Shown here: positions 45,989-55,186 of the stretch, in pieces
Position numbering within the stretch: position 1 is the first letter of the stretch
How the letters are laid out: each line of letters starts with the position of its first letter
The notes under the pieces: model-generated
The model's input: only the letters and a program-made list of their open reading frames with translations
Told to the model about the DNA's origin: nothing
The model's database searches: none
Source: Alphaproteobacteria bacterium
GTDB lineage: Bacteria > Pseudomonadota > Alphaproteobacteria > Rhizobiales > Amorphaceae
Assembly: GCA_030431335.1 (NCBI GenBank)
Contig: JAUIJH010000010.1
Coordinates: 1 to 64,000 of the forward strand
Direction of reading: 5' to 3'
Length of the DNA: 64,000 nt
Program-made: the position numbers and the translations under genes

Positions 45989-47536
45989 ATGAGGCACCTA
46001 CTTCTCGCATCCACGATGGCGATCACGGTGGCACTTGCCGTGCCGGCGTCCGCGGAGGGCGTTCTTTCCGTGGGGATGGCCGCGCCCGATATCGGGCAGG
46101 TCGATCCGCACAAGGCGACCACCACCCAGGACAAGCCGATGACGGGCTGGCTGTTCAACGGGCTCGTGCGCTTCCCGCCGGGTTCGGACGATCTGGGCGC
46201 GCTGGAGCCGGATCTCGCCGAGAGCTGGGAAAAGAGCGACGACGGCCTGGAGTGGACCTTCCACCTGCGCGAGGGCGTCAAGTTCCACCACGGTTACGGC
46301 GAGCTGACGGCCGAGGACGTGGTCTTTTCGCTCAACCGCGCCGCCAACCCCGACACCTCGTCCTTCTCGGGCGACTATGCCGCCTTCGAAAAGGTGGAGG
46401 CGCTCGACGACAAGACCGTGAAGATCACGCTGAGCGCGCCGGTTCCCTCGCTGCTCGGCCTCGTCGCCAACTATCACGGCGGCAACATCGTCAGCAAAAA
46501 GGCGGTCGAGGAACTGGGCGCGGACTTCACGCTCAAGGCGGTCGGCACCGGTCCGTTCATGGTCGGCGAGTACAGCCCGCAAGAATCGATCACCTTCGAC
46601 GCCAACCCGGACTATTTCCGCGGCAAGCCGAAGCTCGACCAGATCGTCTACCGCTTCATTCCGTCCGACTCGGCCCGTGATCTCGCCATGCAGTCCGGCG
46701 AGCTCGACGTCGTGTACGGCCGCCAGGACCAGCAGTGGATCGAGCGCGTCAGCGCCATGGACGGCGTGAGCGTCGACGTCGTGCGGCCGGCCGAGCTGCA
46801 GAACATCCACTTCAACATGTCCATGCCGCCGCTCGACGACATTGCCGTGCGCAAGGCCATCGCCACCGCGATCGACCGGCAGCAGTTCGTCGACTTCCTG
46901 GGCGACGCGATCGCCAAGCCCGCCCAGTCGATCATCCCGGCGGGCAACCTCGGCTTCGCGCCGCAGGACCTGGTCGAAAAGGGCGACCCCGCCAAGGCCA
47001 AGCAGATGCTGGCCGACGCCGGCTATCCCGACGGCATCACGCTGAAGATGATCCAGACCTCGCTGCCCTCGATGCTGTCGGTGGCGCAGGTGCTACAAGC
47101 CCAGCTCGCCGAAGCCGGCATCACGCTCGACCTCGAAGTGGTCGACCACCAGACCTTCCACGCCAACATCCGCAAGGACCTGTCGCAGGTGGTCTACTAC
47201 TCGGCCGCCCGCTTCCCCGTCGCCGACGTCTACCTGACGCAGTTCTTCCACCCCCGTTCCATCGTCGGCACCCCGACGGCGGCGACCAACTTCTCCCACT
47301 GCGACGTCGCGGGCGATGAGATCGACGCCGCCCGCGTGGAGCAGAACGCCCAGAAGCAGCTCGAACTGTGGAAGACGGCGCAGCAGAAGATCGTCGACGA
47401 GGTCTGCGCGGTGCCGCTGCACGAGCAGCTCATCGCCTGGGCCAAGCGCGACAACGTCGACTACGGCTATGACCTCAAGGCCGCGATGCATCTCGGCCCG
47501 ATCATCAACGAGAACACCACGGTCAGCGACGAGTGA
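45989..47536 (+). CDS. Peptide-type ABC substrate-binding protein (family 5), importer B
   Basis: 515 residues with a Sec signal (MRHLLLASTMAITVALAV, cleavage after ASA). Family 5 features: PHKATTTQDKPMTGWLFNGLVRF, LREGVKFHHGYGELTAEDVVFSLNR, VGTGPFMVGEYSPQESITF and VRKAIATAIDRQQF. ATG at 45989 chosen for GGAG six bases upstream; an in-frame TTG at 45974 is less likely. Periplasmic receptor of importer B, followed by a strong stem-loop. Confidence 0.93.
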   Translation: MRHLLLASTMAITVALAVPASAEGVLSVGMAAPDIGQVDPHKATTTQDKPMTGWLFNGLVRFPPGSDDLGALEPDLAESWEKSDDGLEWTFHLREGVKFHHGYGELTAEDVVFSLNRAANPDTSSFSGDYAAFEKVEALDDKTVKITLSAPVPSLLGLVANYHGGNIVSKKAVEELGADFTLKAVGTGPFMVGEYSPQESITFDANPDYFRGKPKLDQIVYRFIPSDSARDLAMQSGELDVVYGRQDQQWIERVSAMDGVSVDVVRPAELQNIHFNMSMPPLDDIAVRKAIATAIDRQQFVDFLGDAIAKPAQSIIPAGNLGFAPQDLVEKGDPAKAKQMLADAGYPDGITLKMIQTSLPSMLSVAQVLQAQLAEAGITLDLEVVDHQTFHANIRKDLSQVVYYSAARFPVADVYLTQFFHPRSIVGTPTAATNFSHCDVAGDEIDAARVEQNAQKQLELWKTAQQKIVDEVCAVPLHEQLIAWAKRDNVDYGYDLKAAMHLGPIINENTTVSDE

Positions 47537-47544
47537 ATGACACG

Positions 47545-47577
47545 TCCGGCCCGCGCGTCCACCATGCGCGGGCCGGA
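47545..47577 (+). terminator. Intra-operon stem-loop after the importer B binding-protein gene
   Basis: TCCGGCCCGCGC (47545-47556) pairs perfectly with GCGCGGGCCGGA (47566-47577), a 12-bp stem with a nine-base loop. It begins eight bases after the binding-protein stop and ends 20 bases before the permease ATG. No T-run follows, so mRNA protection or partial termination is more likely than a full stop. Confidence 0.72.
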
Positions 47578-47597
47578 ACCTTGGCCGTGAGGGACTG

Positions 47598-48542
47598 ATG
47601 GGTCTCTATCTGCTGAAGCGTGCCCTCTACACCCTGCCGATGCTGCTCGGGGTGTTGACGCTCGTCTTCGTCCTGGTGCGCATCGTGCCGGGCGACCCGG
47701 CCATCGTCATCATGGGCGACAACGCGACGGCGCAGGCGTTGGCCGAGCTGCGCACCCGCCTCGGCCTCGATCTGCCGATCTGGCGCCAATACATCGTGTT
47801 CATGGGGGATGTGCTGACGGGGGATCTCGGCCGCTCGCTCGTCACCAACCGACCGGTGCTGGCCGACGTGGCGGCGGTGCTGCCCTACACCATCGAGCTG
47901 ACGGTCACCTCCCTGGCGCTCGGCATCGTGACGGGCGTGCCGCTGGGCATCCTCGCCGCCCGCAAGCGCGACGGCGTGCTCGACTGGGTGGCGCGACTCG
48001 TGTCGCTGGCGGGGCTGTCGTTCCCGGCCTTCATCTCGGCGATCCTGCTGCTCCTGTTCTTTTCCATCCAGCTCGGCTGGTTTCCGGTGCTGTCACGCGC
48101 CTATCCGCTGGACGAGCCGGTGGAGCGGCTGAAATCGCTGGCGCTGCCGGCGATCAATCTCGGCCTCATCATGATGGCCTACATCACCCGCGTGACGCGC
48201 TCCTCCATGCTGAAGGCGCTGTCGGAAGACTATATGCGCACCGCCCGCGCCAAGGGCGTGCCGGGGTTCTACGTCATCTGGCGGCATGGCTTCCGCAACG
48301 TGCTCATCCCGGTGATCACCGTCATCGGGCTCTATTTCGGCGTGCTGATGGGCAACTCGGTGCTGACGGAGATCGTCTTCAACCGCCCCGGCCTCGGCAA
48401 GCTCATCATCAGCGCGCTCGACAAGCGCGACTACACGATGCTGCAGGGGCTGATGGTGATCTACGCCTTCATCATCGCCATCGTGAACCTTGCGACCGAT
48501 CTCGCCTACGGCTTCGTGGACCCGCGGGTGAAGGCCAAATGA
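47598..48542 (+). CDS. Peptide-type ABC permease (DppB/OppB), importer B
   Basis: 314 residues. Standard DppB start GLYLLKRALYTLPMLLGVLTLVFVLVRIVPGDPA, EAA-like loop YMRTARAKGVPGFYVIWRHGFRNVLI, and the C-terminal VFNRPGLGKLIISALDKRDYTMLQG. Its end overlaps the DppC-type gene (ATGA). Confidence 0.95.
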   Translation: MGLYLLKRALYTLPMLLGVLTLVFVLVRIVPGDPAIVIMGDNATAQALAELRTRLGLDLPIWRQYIVFMGDVLTGDLGRSLVTNRPVLADVAAVLPYTIELTVTSLALGIVTGVPLGILAARKRDGVLDWVARLVSLAGLSFPAFISAILLLLFFSIQLGWFPVLSRAYPLDEPVERLKSLALPAINLGLIMMAYITRVTRSSMLKALSEDYMRTARAKGVPGFYVIWRHGFRNVLIPVITVIGLYFGVLMGNSVLTEIVFNRPGLGKLIISALDKRDYTMLQGLMVIYAFIIAIVNLATDLAYGFVDPRVKAK

Positions 48543-49435
48543 GCGCGCCCGACCTGCCGCTGCCCGTGGAGCCCGAAGCGGTGCCCGCGCCCCGGCCGGG
48601 ACGCCTTCGCGCCCTCTACCAACGCGCCACGCGCTCCGGCGCGCTGCTCGTCGGCTTGGCGATGGTGAGCGTGATGATCCTGTGCGCGATCTTCGCCCCG
48701 CTGATCGCTCCGCACGATCCCTATGCGCAAAGCATCCTCCACAAGCTGCAGGGGCCCGGCCCGGTCTACTGGCTCGGCACCGACCAGTTCGGCCGGGACG
48801 TGCTCTCGCGCATCATCTATGGCGCGCGCATCTCGCTGTTCGTCGGCTTCGTGTCGACGGCGCTGGCGGTCGTGATCGGTGTCGCCATCGGCATCGTGTC
48901 GGGGTATTTCGGCGGGCGGGTGGACCGGCTCATCTCCGGCGCCAATGACGGGTTGATGAGCTTCCCGCAGATCATCATGGGCATCGTCATCGTCGCCCTC
49001 CTTGGCCCGTCGATCCACAACCTCATCCTGGCCATCACGATCACCGCCATTCCCGCCTTCGTGCGCATCGCGCGCGGGTCGACCATCGCCATGAAGGAGC
49101 GCGATTTCGTCGATGCCTGCCGCGCGCTCGGCTTCGGCAACGGGCGCATCATGTTCCGCCACATCCTGCCCAACATCGCCGACGAGATCACCGTGCTCGC
49201 CTCGCTGTGGATGGCGACGGCGATCCGCACCGAGGCGACGCTGTCGTTCATCGGCCTGGGCGCCCCGCCGCCCATCGCCACCTGGGGCGGGCTGGTGCGC
49301 GACGGGTTCGACAACCTGCTCGATTCGCCGGGGCTTTCGATCTTCCCCTCCATCGCGATCCTCATCGTGATGATCGGCCTCAACCTCGTCGGCGACGGGC
49401 TGCGCGACGCCACCGACCCCCGGGCGCCGACGTGA
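48539..49435 (+). CDS. Peptide-type ABC permease (DppC/OppC), importer B
   Basis: 298 residues. VYWLGTDQFGRDVLSRIIYGARISLFVG is the DppC signature, DACRALGFGNGRIMFRHILPNIADEI is the EAA loop, and IGLGAPPPIATWGGLVRDGFDNLL is the conserved C-terminal block. Coupled at both ends by four-base overlaps. Confidence 0.95.
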   Translation: MSAPDLPLPVEPEAVPAPRPGRLRALYQRATRSGALLVGLAMVSVMILCAIFAPLIAPHDPYAQSILHKLQGPGPVYWLGTDQFGRDVLSRIIYGARISLFVGFVSTALAVVIGVAIGIVSGYFGGRVDRLISGANDGLMSFPQIIMGIVIVALLGPSIHNLILAITITAIPAFVRIARGSTIAMKERDFVDACRALGFGNGRIMFRHILPNIADEITVLASLWMATAIRTEATLSFIGLGAPPPIATWGGLVRDGFDNLLDSPGLSIFPSIAILIVMIGLNLVGDGLRDATDPRAPT

Positions 49436-50463
49436 GCGGCGCGCGGGTGAATGCCGCCCAGTCGGCGCCGGGCGCGCTGCCCGCCCTCGCCGTGGAGGGC
49501 CTCACCGCCTCGCTGCGGCTGGGCGGCACCTGGTACGATGCGGTGCGCGACGTGAGCTTCCAGATCGCCGAGGGCGAGACGCTCGCTCTCGTCGGCGAAT
49601 CGGGCTGCGGCAAGAGCCTCACGGCGATGGCCATCATGGGGCTGTTGCCGGACAAGATCGGCCGCATGTCGGCCGGCACCGTGACGGCGGGCGAGCGGCG
49701 CATCAGCGGCCTCACCGAAAAGCAGATGGAGAAGATCCGCGGCGATGCCGTCGGCATGATCTTCCAGGAGCCGATGTCCTCGCTCAATCCGGTGCTGCGG
49801 GTGGGCTTCCAGATCGCCGAATCGCTGATCTATCACCGCGACATGAGCCGCAGGGCGGCCTCCAAGCGGGCGCTGGAGCTGATGGAGCTGGTGCGCATCC
49901 CAGCCGCCGCCCAGCGCTTCCGGGCCTATCCGCACGAGTTCTCCGGCGGCATGCGTCAGCGTGTGATGATCGCGCTCGCGCTCGCCTGTTCGCCGCGCGT
50001 CCTCATCGCGGACGAGCCGACCACCGCGCTCGACGTCACCGTGCAGGCGCAGGTGCTCGATCTGCTGCGCGGCCTGCAGGACGAGCACGGGCTGGGCATC
50101 CTCCTCATCACCCACAATCTCGGCGTGGTGGCCAGCAACGCCCAGCGCGTGATGGTGATGTACGGCGGCGACGTGGTGGAGAGCGCCCCCGTCGGCGCCT
50201 TCTTCGCCAATCCGCAACACCCCTATAGCGCCGCCCTCATGTCGGCGATGCCGCGGGTGGACCGCGCGACGGAGGACCTGAACCCGATCCCCGGCCAGGT
50301 GCCCTCGCTGCAGGAGATGCCGGCGGGGTGCCGCTATCAGGGCCGTTGCCCGCTGCGCGTGGCCAAGTGCGCCGAGCGGCCCCCATTGGTCGCCGTCAGC
50401 GAGGGGCCGCACCATCTGGCGCGCTGCTGGGTCAAGGCGCCGCCGCCGGGGGAGGGCGCCTGA
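49432..50463 (+). CDS. Peptide-type ABC ATPase (DppD/OppD), importer B
   Basis: 343 residues from the GTG at 49432, which overlaps the DppC-type stop (GTGA). Walker [10 protein letters not shown]-loop [12 protein letters not shown], signature [15 protein letters not shown], Walker [13 protein letters not shown], and the C-terminal Cys-rich [15 protein letters not shown]. The switch region reads LLITHNLG, with Asn where HDLG is usual after the catalytic His; the His itself is kept. Confidence 0.94.
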   Translation: MSGARVNAAQSAPGALPALAVEGLTASLRLGGTWYDAVRDVSFQIAEGETLALVGESGCGKSLTAMAIMGLLPDKIGRMSAGTVTAGERRISGLTEKQMEKIRGDAVGMIFQEPMSSLNPVLRVGFQIAESLIYHRDMSRRAASKRALELMELVRIPAAAQRFRAYPHEFSGGMRQRVMIALALACSPRVLIADEPTTALDVTVQAQVLDLLRGLQDEHGLGILLITHNLGVVASNAQRVMVMYGGDVVESAPVGAFFANPQHPYSAALMSAMPRVDRATEDLNPIPGQVPSLQEMPAGCRYQGRCPLRVAKCAERPPLVAVSEGPHHLARCWVKAPPPGEGA

Positions 50464-51419
50464 TGCTGCTCGACGTCGCCGCGCTCACCAAGACCTTCCA
50501 CGGCCAGGAAGGCTTTCCCCCGCGCAGGACGAGCCTGCGCGCGCTCGACGGGGTGTCGTTCCAGGTCGGTCATGGCGAGGCGCTGGGCATTGTCGGCGAA
50601 TCGGGCTGCGGCAAGTCGACGGCGGCGCGGGCGACGCTGCGGCTGGTGGAGCCAGACGGCGGCTCGGTGAACTACGATGGGCAGGACGTGCTCGCCGCCG
50701 GGCCGAAGGCGCTGCGCACCCTGCGCCGCCACATGCAGATGGTGTTTCAGGATCCGGCCTCCGCCCTCGATCCGCGCCAGCGGGTGGGCGATGCGCTGGC
50801 CGAGCCGCTGCGCGTGCATCGCATCGCCAAGGGCGCCGACCTCGTCCGCCGCGTGAAGGCGGTGCTCGACGAGGTGGGCCTGCCCGCCGCCGCCGCCGAG
50901 CGCTATCCGCACGAGTTCTCCGGCGGTCAGCGTCAGCGCATCGGCATTGCCCGCGCGCTGGTTCTGGAGCCCGGCCTCGTCATCGCCGACGAGCCGGTTT
51001 CCGCGCTCGACGTGTCGGTGCAGGCGCAGATCCTGAAGCTTCTCGCGCGGCTCAAGGCGGACCGGCGGCTCGCCTTCGTGTTCGTCAGCCACGACCTCGG
51101 CGTGGTGCGCTATTTCTGCGAGCGAACGGCGGTGATGTATCTCGGCCGCATCATCGAGAGCGGACCGACCTCGACACTCTTCGACACTCCCAAGCACCCC
51201 TACACCGTGCTGCTGCGCAGCGCTTCGCCGGTGCCCGATCCGGCGGCGGAGGTGGCCCGCTCGATCCCGGAGGGCGAGCCGCCGTCGCCGATGAACCCGC
51301 CGCCCGGTTGCCATTTCCACCCCCGCTGTCCGCTCGCGAGCGACGTCTGCCGTGCCGAGGTGCCGCCGCTTCGCGCCTCGGACGCGGGGCGCGTGCTCGC
51401 CTGCCACAACGTCGAATAG
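50463..51419 (+). CDS. Peptide-type ABC ATPase (DppF/OppF), importer B
   Basis: 318 residues. Walker [11 protein letters not shown]-loop MVFQDPASALDP, signature FSGGQRQRIGIARAL, Walker B LVIADEPVSALD, switch SHDLG, and the C-terminal GCHFHPRCPLASDVC. The ATG shares one base with the DppD-type stop (TGATG). Partner of the DppD-type subunit; 27 bases then lead to the molybdoenzyme gene. Confidence 0.95.
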   Translation: MLLDVAALTKTFHGQEGFPPRRTSLRALDGVSFQVGHGEALGIVGESGCGKSTAARATLRLVEPDGGSVNYDGQDVLAAGPKALRTLRRHMQMVFQDPASALDPRQRVGDALAEPLRVHRIAKGADLVRRVKAVLDEVGLPAAAAERYPHEFSGGQRQRIGIARALVLEPGLVIADEPVSALDVSVQAQILKLLARLKADRRLAFVFVSHDLGVVRYFCERTAVMYLGRIIESGPTSTLFDTPKHPYTVLLRSASPVPDPAAEVARSIPEGEPPSPMNPPPGCHFHPRCPLASDVCRAEVPPLRASDAGRVLACHNVE

Positions 51420-51446
51420 GGCCAGCCGGCCCCCGAGGATCTTTCC

Positions 51447-53756
51447 ATGCACGAACCCGATGCGGCCGCAGGCGGCGTCTCCCACAGTGCGCACTGGGGC
51501 ACGTTCCGTGCCGACTGGGTTGATGGCGATGTCGCCGTCACGCCCTATCCGGGCGACCCCGCGCCCTCGCCGATCCTGGGCAATTTCCGCGGGGCGCTGC
51601 GGCACAAGGCGCGCATCCTGCGACCGGCGATCCGCAAGGATTGGCTCGACAACGGCCCCGGCCCCCGCGAGCGCGGCCTCGACGGCCCGTTCGTGGAGGT
51701 GGAGTGGGACACCGCGCTCGACCTGTTGGCGCGCGAACTGAAGCGCGAGACGGACGCGGGCGGGCCGGCCGCCATTTATGGCGGGTCATACGGCTGGGCG
51801 AGCGCGGGCCGCTTCCATCACGCCCAAAGCCAGATCCACCGCTTCCTCAACACCGCGTTCGGCGGCTACACGCGCTCGGTGAACAGCTACAGCGCGGGGG
51901 CCTCCTCGGTGCTCCTGCCGCATGTGATCGGGCCGTTCGAGCTCCTGTCGCGCCACAACGTCACCTGGGAGCAGATCGCGAGCCACACCGACATGGTGCT
52001 CGCCTTCGGCGGCATGGCGATCAAGAACTCGATGATCGGCAATGGCGGCGTCAGCGAGCATATCGAGCCCGACGCGATGCGGGCGGCCGCGGCGCGCGGG
52101 ACGCGCTTCCACCTCTTCAGCCCGTTGCGCAGCGACCTGCCGGACGATATCGGCGCGACGTGGCATCCGCTGGCCCCCATGAGCGACACGGCGCTGATGC
52201 TCGCGCTCGCCCATACGCTGTACGAAGAGGACCTTCACGACGCGGATTTCCTGCGCACCTACACGGTGGGCTTCGATGTCTTCGCCAAATACCTCGCCGC
52301 GGAGGGCGACGGCGTCGCGAAAACCCCCGAGTGGGCGGCCTCCATCTGCGGCCTCGACCCCGACACCATCCGCGCGCTCGCCCGCCAGATGGTCGAGGGG
52401 CGCACGCTGATCGCGGTGTCGCACTCGCTGCAGCGGTCCGAGTTCGGCGAGCAGCCGGTGTGGGCGGCGGTAGCGCTGGCTTCGATGGTCGGGCAGATCG
52501 GGCTGCCGGGCGGCGGCTTCCACTATGCGCTCGGCGCGATGGGCCACACCGGGCGCCGCGCCGTCTCGGCGGAGATCCCGACGCTGGCGCAGGGCACCAA
52601 CACCGCCGAAGCCTTCATCCCCGTCGCGCGCATCAGCGACATGCTGCTCAACCCCGGCGCCGCGTACGACTATAACGGCCGCATCCTCGCCTATCCCGAT
52701 GTGAAGCTCGTCTACTGGTGCGGCGGCAATCCCTTCCACCACCACCAGGACCTCAACCGCCTGCGCCAGGCCTTTGCCCGGCCCAACACCATCGTCGCCC
52801 AGGATTTCGCGTGGACGGGTATGGCGCGCGCGGCCGATATCGTGCTGCCGGCCACCATGAGCCTGGAGCGCGACGACATCGGCGCCACGCGCACCGATCC
52901 GCTCCTCGTCGCCATGAAGCGCGTGGCGGAGCCGGTGGGCGAGGCGCGTGACGACTATGCGATCTTCTGCGGCCTTGCCGAACGGCTCGGCATTGGGGAG
53001 GCCTTCAGCGAGGGGCGGACGGTGGACGACTGGCTGCGCGCCTTCTATGAGCGCACGCGCCAATCGCTCGCCGACCAGGGCGCCGAGGCGCCCACCTTCG
53101 AGGAGTTCTGGGAGCGGGGGTCGCTGGCGCTGCCGTTGGGGCCGGACGATGGCGGGTTCCTGCGCGCCTTCCGCGAGGATCCGATCGCGCGGCGGCTCAC
53201 GACGGCGAGCGGCAAGATCGAGATCTATTGCGCCACCATCGCCAGCTTCGGCTACGAGGACTGCCCCGGTCATCCGACGTACCTGCCTTCGACCGAGCCG
53301 CCGAGCGAAGCCTTTCCGCTGACGATGGTCGCCAACGCGCCGGCCACACGGCTTCACAGCCAGCTCGATTTCGGCGCCTACAGCCAGGACAACAAGGTGA
53401 AGGGGCGGGAGGTGGCCCGCCTCAATCCCGCCGATGCCGCCTCGCTTGGGGTCGGCGATGGCGACATCGTCCGCCTCTACAACGCGCGCGGTTCGTGCCT
53501 TGCCGCGGCGCGGCTGTCGGAGGACGTCGCGCCGGGGGTGATCCATCTGCCCACCGGCGCCTGGTACGACCCCGACCCGGCCGAATCCGACCGCCCCACC
53601 TGCGTGCACGGCAATCCCAACGTGCTGACGCGCGACATTGGCACCTCGCGCCTCGCCCAAGGTTGCATCGGCCAGATCACCAGCGTCGCCTGTGTTCGCT
53701 ACGATGGCCCGCTGCCGCCGATCCGCGCCTTCTCCCCACCGACTTTCGCGACCTGA
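51447..53756 (+). CDS. Molybdopterin oxidoreductase of the BisC/TorA/DMSO-reductase type
   Basis: 769 residues. The early GGSYGWASAGRFHHAQSQIHRFLN and GGYTRSVNSYSAGA match the biotin-sulfoxide/TMAO/DMSO reductase branch, in which Ser149 (in SYSAGA) would ligate molybdenum. No N-terminal Fe-S cysteine motif, as in this branch. VYWCGGNPFHHHQDLNRLRQAF and HSQLDFGAYS-type C-terminal blocks also fit. There is no twin-arginine signal, so it is cytoplasmic like BisC. It ends the operon with the FAD oxidase and importer B, so it probably reduces an N- or S-oxide form of the imported compound. GAGGA precedes the ATG. Confidence 0.9.
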   Translation: MHEPDAAAGGVSHSAHWGTFRADWVDGDVAVTPYPGDPAPSPILGNFRGALRHKARILRPAIRKDWLDNGPGPRERGLDGPFVEVEWDTALDLLARELKRETDAGGPAAIYGGSYGWASAGRFHHAQSQIHRFLNTAFGGYTRSVNSYSAGASSVLLPHVIGPFELLSRHNVTWEQIASHTDMVLAFGGMAIKNSMIGNGGVSEHIEPDAMRAAAARGTRFHLFSPLRSDLPDDIGATWHPLAPMSDTALMLALAHTLYEEDLHDADFLRTYTVGFDVFAKYLAAEGDGVAKTPEWAASICGLDPDTIRALARQMVEGRTLIAVSHSLQRSEFGEQPVWAAVALASMVGQIGLPGGGFHYALGAMGHTGRRAVSAEIPTLAQGTNTAEAFIPVARISDMLLNPGAAYDYNGRILAYPDVKLVYWCGGNPFHHHQDLNRLRQAFARPNTIVAQDFAWTGMARAADIVLPATMSLERDDIGATRTDPLLVAMKRVAEPVGEARDDYAIFCGLAERLGIGEAFSEGRTVDDWLRAFYERTRQSLADQGAEAPTFEEFWERGSLALPLGPDDGGFLRAFREDPIARRLTTASGKIEIYCATIASFGYEDCPGHPTYLPSTEPPSEAFPLTMVANAPATRLHSQLDFGAYSQDNKVKGREVARLNPADAASLGVGDGDIVRLYNARGSCLAAARLSEDVAPGVIHLPTGAWYDPDPAESDRPTCVHGNPNVLTRDIGTSRLAQGCIGQITSVACVRYDGPLPPIRAFSPPTFAT

Positions 53757-54101
53757 TTTGGATCGACGCCCCCGGCCGCGGCGATGGTCCGACCCGCGGG
53801 GCGCCGTGGGCGAATTGGGTCGACCGCATTGCCGAGGACGCGGGGCGCGTGCCGGCAGTCCTCGCGTTCGCGCCAACGACAGAACGATGCGCAAAGGGCG
53901 GGCGGCCGCCATCCCTAGCAATGCTTCGGGCGCGACAGCGCCGATGATCCGGCCCGGCGCCGGTTAGCGCCCCAAAATCGCGCGCTGCCATCCCCATAGC
54001 GAGCCATCGACCACCGTGCAGCGGCGCCGCCGCTTGGCCCGGAGCAAGCGGCGACGCCTCCTTCCGAGACACGAATTTCCGACCCGAGCGCTCGTGTTTT
54101 C

Positions 54102-54152
54102 CATACATCGTGCACGCTGCCCGGATTGACACTGTCATACATCGTGCACGAT
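54102..54152. promoter_or_regulatory. Two copies of the CATACATCGTGCACG operator motif
   Basis: CATACATCGTGCACG occurs at 54102-54116 and again at 54136-54150, with palindrome centres 34 bases apart. The second copy extends to the perfect 12-bp palindrome ATCGTGCACGAT (54141-54152); the first differs at one base of the palindrome. The second lies between the -35 and -10 elements, so a bound protein should block RNA polymerase. A third, diverged copy precedes the dehydratase operon at 59739-59750. Confidence 0.75.
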
Positions 54153-54155
54153 AGT
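54126..54155 (+). promoter_or_regulatory. Probable promoter of the TRAP-3 operon
   Basis: TTGACA (54126-54131) is a perfect -35 box, followed after 18 bases by GATAGT (54150-54155) as -10. The dctP ATG is 35 bases further on. The second operator copy sits within this promoter. Confidence 0.6.
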
Positions 54156-54190
54156 CCGCGCCATCAACGCAAGAATGATGGGAGGATTGC

Positions 54191-55183
54191 ATGACGAAAC
54201 AGATGTCCCTGATGGGGGGAGCGGCAGGTCTGCTGCTTGGAATTTCGCTGGTCGCCGCGCCGACGGCCGCCTCTGCCGCGAACTGGATTCTCTACCATCA
54301 CCAGTCGGCTCCGCAGTTCACGACGAGCGTCGGTTCGCAGAAGATGACCGAGGAGATCGAGGAACTGACCGGCGGCGAGGTCAAAGTGCGCCTGCGCCAG
54401 GCCGGTACGCTGCAGATCGCCCCGAACAACATCTCCCAGGCCGTCGCCGAGAATGTCGTTCAGATGGGAGACGACCAGTACTTTGCCGGTAACGTCCCGA
54501 TCGGCAACGTTCTGAAACTCCCCTTCCTGATCCAGTCGTACGAAGAGTACGAGAAGGCGTCCGAGGTCGTTCTGCCCTATATCGAAGAGGGCTATGCGAA
54601 AATCGGCGTGACGGTGCTGGCCGACTACGTCTACCCGATGCAGTACATGTGGGGCCGGGCCGAGATCGATTCGCTCGAATCCATCAACGGCGCCAAGATC
54701 CGCGTTGCCTCGCCCGAGGCCGGTGAAGCCATCCGCCGCTTCGGCGGCAGCTCGGTCACCCTCGGCGCGTCCGAAGTGCCGTCCGCGCTCGACCGCGGCG
54801 TGGTCGACGGGATCATCACCGGAACGGTGGGCGCCGATCTCTGGCAGGACATGCTCAAGACCGGCTACCTGCTCGGCCTCAACTACAACAACGTCTACAT
54901 CATCGTGAACACGCAGGCGTTCGAGGCTCTCCCGCAGGAACAGCAGGACGCGATCCGCACCGCTGCCAAGAATGCCGCCGCCTGGGACACCGAGACCATG
55001 CGCACGGACGACGCGGCGCTGATCGGCAGCCTCAACGGCAAGATCGCCATCACCGAGCCCACCGCCGCCGACAAGGAGAAGGCCTTCTCCCTGCTGGCGT
55101 CCTTCTGGGACGAGTGGGCCCAGCAGAACGGCGACACGGCCGTCGAAGTCCTCGCCAAAGTTCGCGACGCCCTGGGGCGCTGA
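54191..55183 (+). CDS. dctP: TRAP substrate-binding protein (DctP), system 3
   Basis: 330 residues with a Sec signal (MTKQMSLMGGAAGLLLGISL, cleavage after ASA). Mature NWILYHHQSAPQFTTSVGSQKMTEEIEELTGGEVKVRL, GTLQIAPNNISQAVAENVVQMG, the family's ligand-binding Arg in GAKIRVASPEAGEAI, and PSALDRGVVDGIITG are DctP features. GGGAGGA lies just before the ATG. First gene of a five-gene run to the EamA gene, behind a promoter with two operator copies. Confidence 0.93.
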   Translation: MTKQMSLMGGAAGLLLGISLVAAPTAASAANWILYHHQSAPQFTTSVGSQKMTEEIEELTGGEVKVRLRQAGTLQIAPNNISQAVAENVVQMGDDQYFAGNVPIGNVLKLPFLIQSYEEYEKASEVVLPYIEEGYAKIGVTVLADYVYPMQYMWGRAEIDSLESINGAKIRVASPEAGEAIRRFGGSSVTLGASEVPSALDRGVVDGIITGTVGADLWQDMLKTGYLLGLNYNNVYIIVNTQAFEALPQEQQDAIRTAAKNAAAWDTETMRTDDAALIGSLNGKIAITEPTAADKEKAFSLLASFWDEWAQQNGDTAVEVLAKVRDALGR

Positions 55184-55186
55184 CGC

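Larger units (their letters stand above)
53757..54190. other. 434-base intergenic region holding the TRAP-3 promoter
   Basis: After the molybdoenzyme stop, no gene with a ribosome site or recognisable protein is seen; short frames here look like remnants of out-of-frame coding bias. The right end holds two copies of a 15-base repeat and a good sigma-70-type promoter, described separately. Confidence 0.55.

Noticed and set aside
51786-53921. Minus-strand open frame of 711 codons opposite the molybdoenzyme
   Set aside because: Antisense frame with Arg/Gly/His-rich sequence and no family features.
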